Of a stretch of 5,957 nucleotides of DNA, positions 5,063 through 5,957 are shown piece by piece. The stretch lies in the NCBI GenBank assembly GCA_947072715.1, contig CAMTJB010000075.1:1-5957 (forward strand). Reading direction: 5' to 3'. The notes below the pieces were generated by a model, which was not told the origin of the DNA, ran no database searches, and was given only the letters and a program-made list of their open reading frames with translations. Each line of letters begins with the position of its first letter. Within the stretch, counting starts at the first letter, position 1. Made by a program: the position numbers and the translations under genes. This stretch comes from an uncultured Fusobacteriaceae bacterium. Lineage in GTDB: Bacteria; Fusobacteriota; Fusobacteriia; Fusobacteriales; Fusobacteriaceae.

Positions 5063-5957
5063 TTATCTCTTCCCTCCTAGCATTAAATCAATAAATGGAT
5101 TCATATAAGTTTTATCTTTTTCAAAAACTCCATTTAGTCCTTTTCCACCGTCTAATGGTCTTTTTATTCCAGCAAATATTCCTTGCTCTAAAGTTTTAAA
5201 TATTCCAATTTCTTCAATTTTCTTTAATAACTCTGTAGCCTCTCCAAGAACTGATTGAGCTCTCTTAACTATTATACCATCTTTTTTAAACTCCATTTCA
5301 GATCCTAAATCTTTCATTGTGTTAAAAATATACTGAGCATTTTCTATTGATAAAGCTCTATCTGACATAAATGGAGTATGGATAGCTTCTGTTAACATTC
5401 CTAAAAGATGTACTTTTTGACCAGTCATAATTGTTACCATATTGAATAGTGCATTTTGTACATGTCCTTTAAATATATTTCCAGTCATGAATTTTGTAGG
5501 TGGCATATATTTAAGTGGAGCTTTCGGGAATATTTCTCTTGCCATTTCAGCTTGAGCTAACTCCATTAAGAATCCATTTTCCACTGTAGGTTCAATTTCA
5601 AAAGCATGTCCTAATCCCATTTGTTCCTCTTTCAATCCAGCAACTAAAGCAAATTGCTCATTGATAAATTGAGATGCTAAAACTGTATGTGCTTCTTCTA
5701 CTGCATCTGCAGTTGTTAAATAATTATCTTCTCCTGTATTAATAATTACTCCTGCAAATCCATTAATAATTCTTGAGAAGTATTGATCAACCATTGTTCT
5801 TTTCATATTGATATCTCTAAATAGAATTCCATATAATGCATCATTTAACATCATATCTAATCTTTCTAAAGCTCCCATTGCTGCTATTTCTGGCATACAA
5901 AGTCCTGAACAATAATTACATAGTCTTATGTATCTTCCTAATTCTGTTCCAACTTCA
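5063..5957 (-). CDS. kamD: Lysine 5,6-aminomutase, alpha subunit, 5' end cut by window edge
   Basis: This is the catalytic TIM-barrel subunit that binds PLP and the lysine substrate and pairs with KamE. About 297 codons are visible, the C-terminal part of a protein usually a little over 500 residues. The frame stays open to the right edge (visible start EVGTELGRY), so the ATG at 5896 is an internal methionine, not the start. Recognisable conserved stretches, counted from the first visible residue, are LFRDIN (45-50), TGEDNYLTTADA (74-85), MPPTKFMTG (151-159) and TEAIHTPFMSDR (189-200), with a C-terminal tail ending LMLGGKR. Three cysteines occur close together at visible residues 13, 16 and 20. 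The last codons carry the kamE ribosome binding site, and the gap to kamE is one base. Other lysine fermentation genes (kamA, kdd, kce, kal) would be expected upstream, beyond the window. Confidence 0.95.
   Translation of the reverse strand, partial: EVGTELGRYIRLCNYCSGLCMPEIAAMGALERLDMMLNDALYGILFRDINMKRTMVDQYFSRIINGFAGVIINTGEDNYLTTADAVEEAHTVLASQFINEQFALVAGLKEEQMGLGHAFEIEPTVENGFLMELAQAEMAREIFPKAPLKYMPPTKFMTGNIFKGHVQNALFNMVTIMTGQKVHLLGMLTEAIHTPFMSDRALSIENAQYIFNTMKDLGSEMEFKKDGIIVKRAQSVLGEATELLKKIEEIGIFKTLEQGIFAGIKRPLDGGKGLNGVFEKDKTYMNPFIDLMLGGKR
5072..5078 (-). promoter_or_regulatory. Ribosome binding site of kamE inside the kamD coding end
   Basis: AGGAGGG on the minus strand encodes part of the last residues of KamD (LGGK) and stands ten bases before the kamE ATG (5061-5059). 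With a one-base gap between the kamD stop and the kamE start, ribosomes finishing kamD can start kamE directly, fitting the need for equal amounts of the two subunits. Confidence 0.7.

Noticed and set aside
5063..5896. ATG at 5896 as the start of a 277-residue protein
   Set aside because: The frame continues without a stop to the window edge and the extra residues fit the KamD barrel, so this methionine is internal and the gene is partial.
4273..5957. D-ornithine 4,5-aminomutase (OraS/OraE)
   Set aside because: In that enzyme the barrel and B12 domain are fused in one long OraE chain; here they are two genes, and the B12 subunit matches KamE in length and His-Lys spacing.

Overview
This AT-rich window (roughly 30% G+C by eye) carries five genes, all on the minus strand, so transcription runs from high to low coordinates. 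The content points to an anaerobic, amino-acid-fermenting bacterium, most likely of the Fusobacteriota (Fusobacterium/Cetobacterium type). The reasons are a B12-dependent lysine 5,6-aminomutase, an NhaC-type antiporter and PlsY-type phospholipid synthesis, all with strongly A/T-ending codons. The phylum call is an inference from gene content and protein resemblance; no 16S or marker-gene search could be run.

Region by region: (1) 5957-4273 holds the 3' end of kamD (its start lies beyond the right edge) and the complete kamE. They are separated by one base and closed by a strong hairpin terminator at 4195-4232. Together they form the aminomutase that moves the terminal amino group of lysine or beta-lysine in lysine fermentation. 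(2) 4272-4008 is a 265-base gap with that terminator, a recognisable promoter (4094-4122), several inverted repeats and a short leader. (3) 4007-2598 is an NhaC-family antiporter, best started at a GTG with a strong ribosome binding site rather than at the upstream TTG. A bidirectional-looking terminator at 2527-2569 follows it. (4) 2460-2379 holds an extended -10 promoter with an operator-like 19-bp palindrome at the predicted transcription start. (5) 2378-1 is a tight operon of plsY (acyl-phosphate:glycerol-3-phosphate acyltransferase), gpsA (glycerol-3-phosphate dehydrogenase) and the first two thirds of dnaN (DNA polymerase III sliding clamp), which runs off the left edge.

GpsA makes glycerol-3-phosphate and PlsY acylates it, so these two are consecutive steps in membrane lipid synthesis. 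The sliding clamp gene downstream is co-transcribed by position (26-base gap, own strong ribosome binding site) although its job is replication. The aminomutase and the antiporter may belong together physiologically (amino-acid fermentation and ion or amino-acid exchange), but terminator and promoter show that they are separate transcription units.

I saw no mobile element, CRISPR array, tRNA, rRNA or riboswitch. This looks like a mostly ordinary chromosomal region. The points most worth a second look are the placement of dnaN with lipid genes, the operator-like palindrome at the plsY promoter, and the role of the antiporter beside the lysine mutase. I did not find convincing evidence of an undescribed system.
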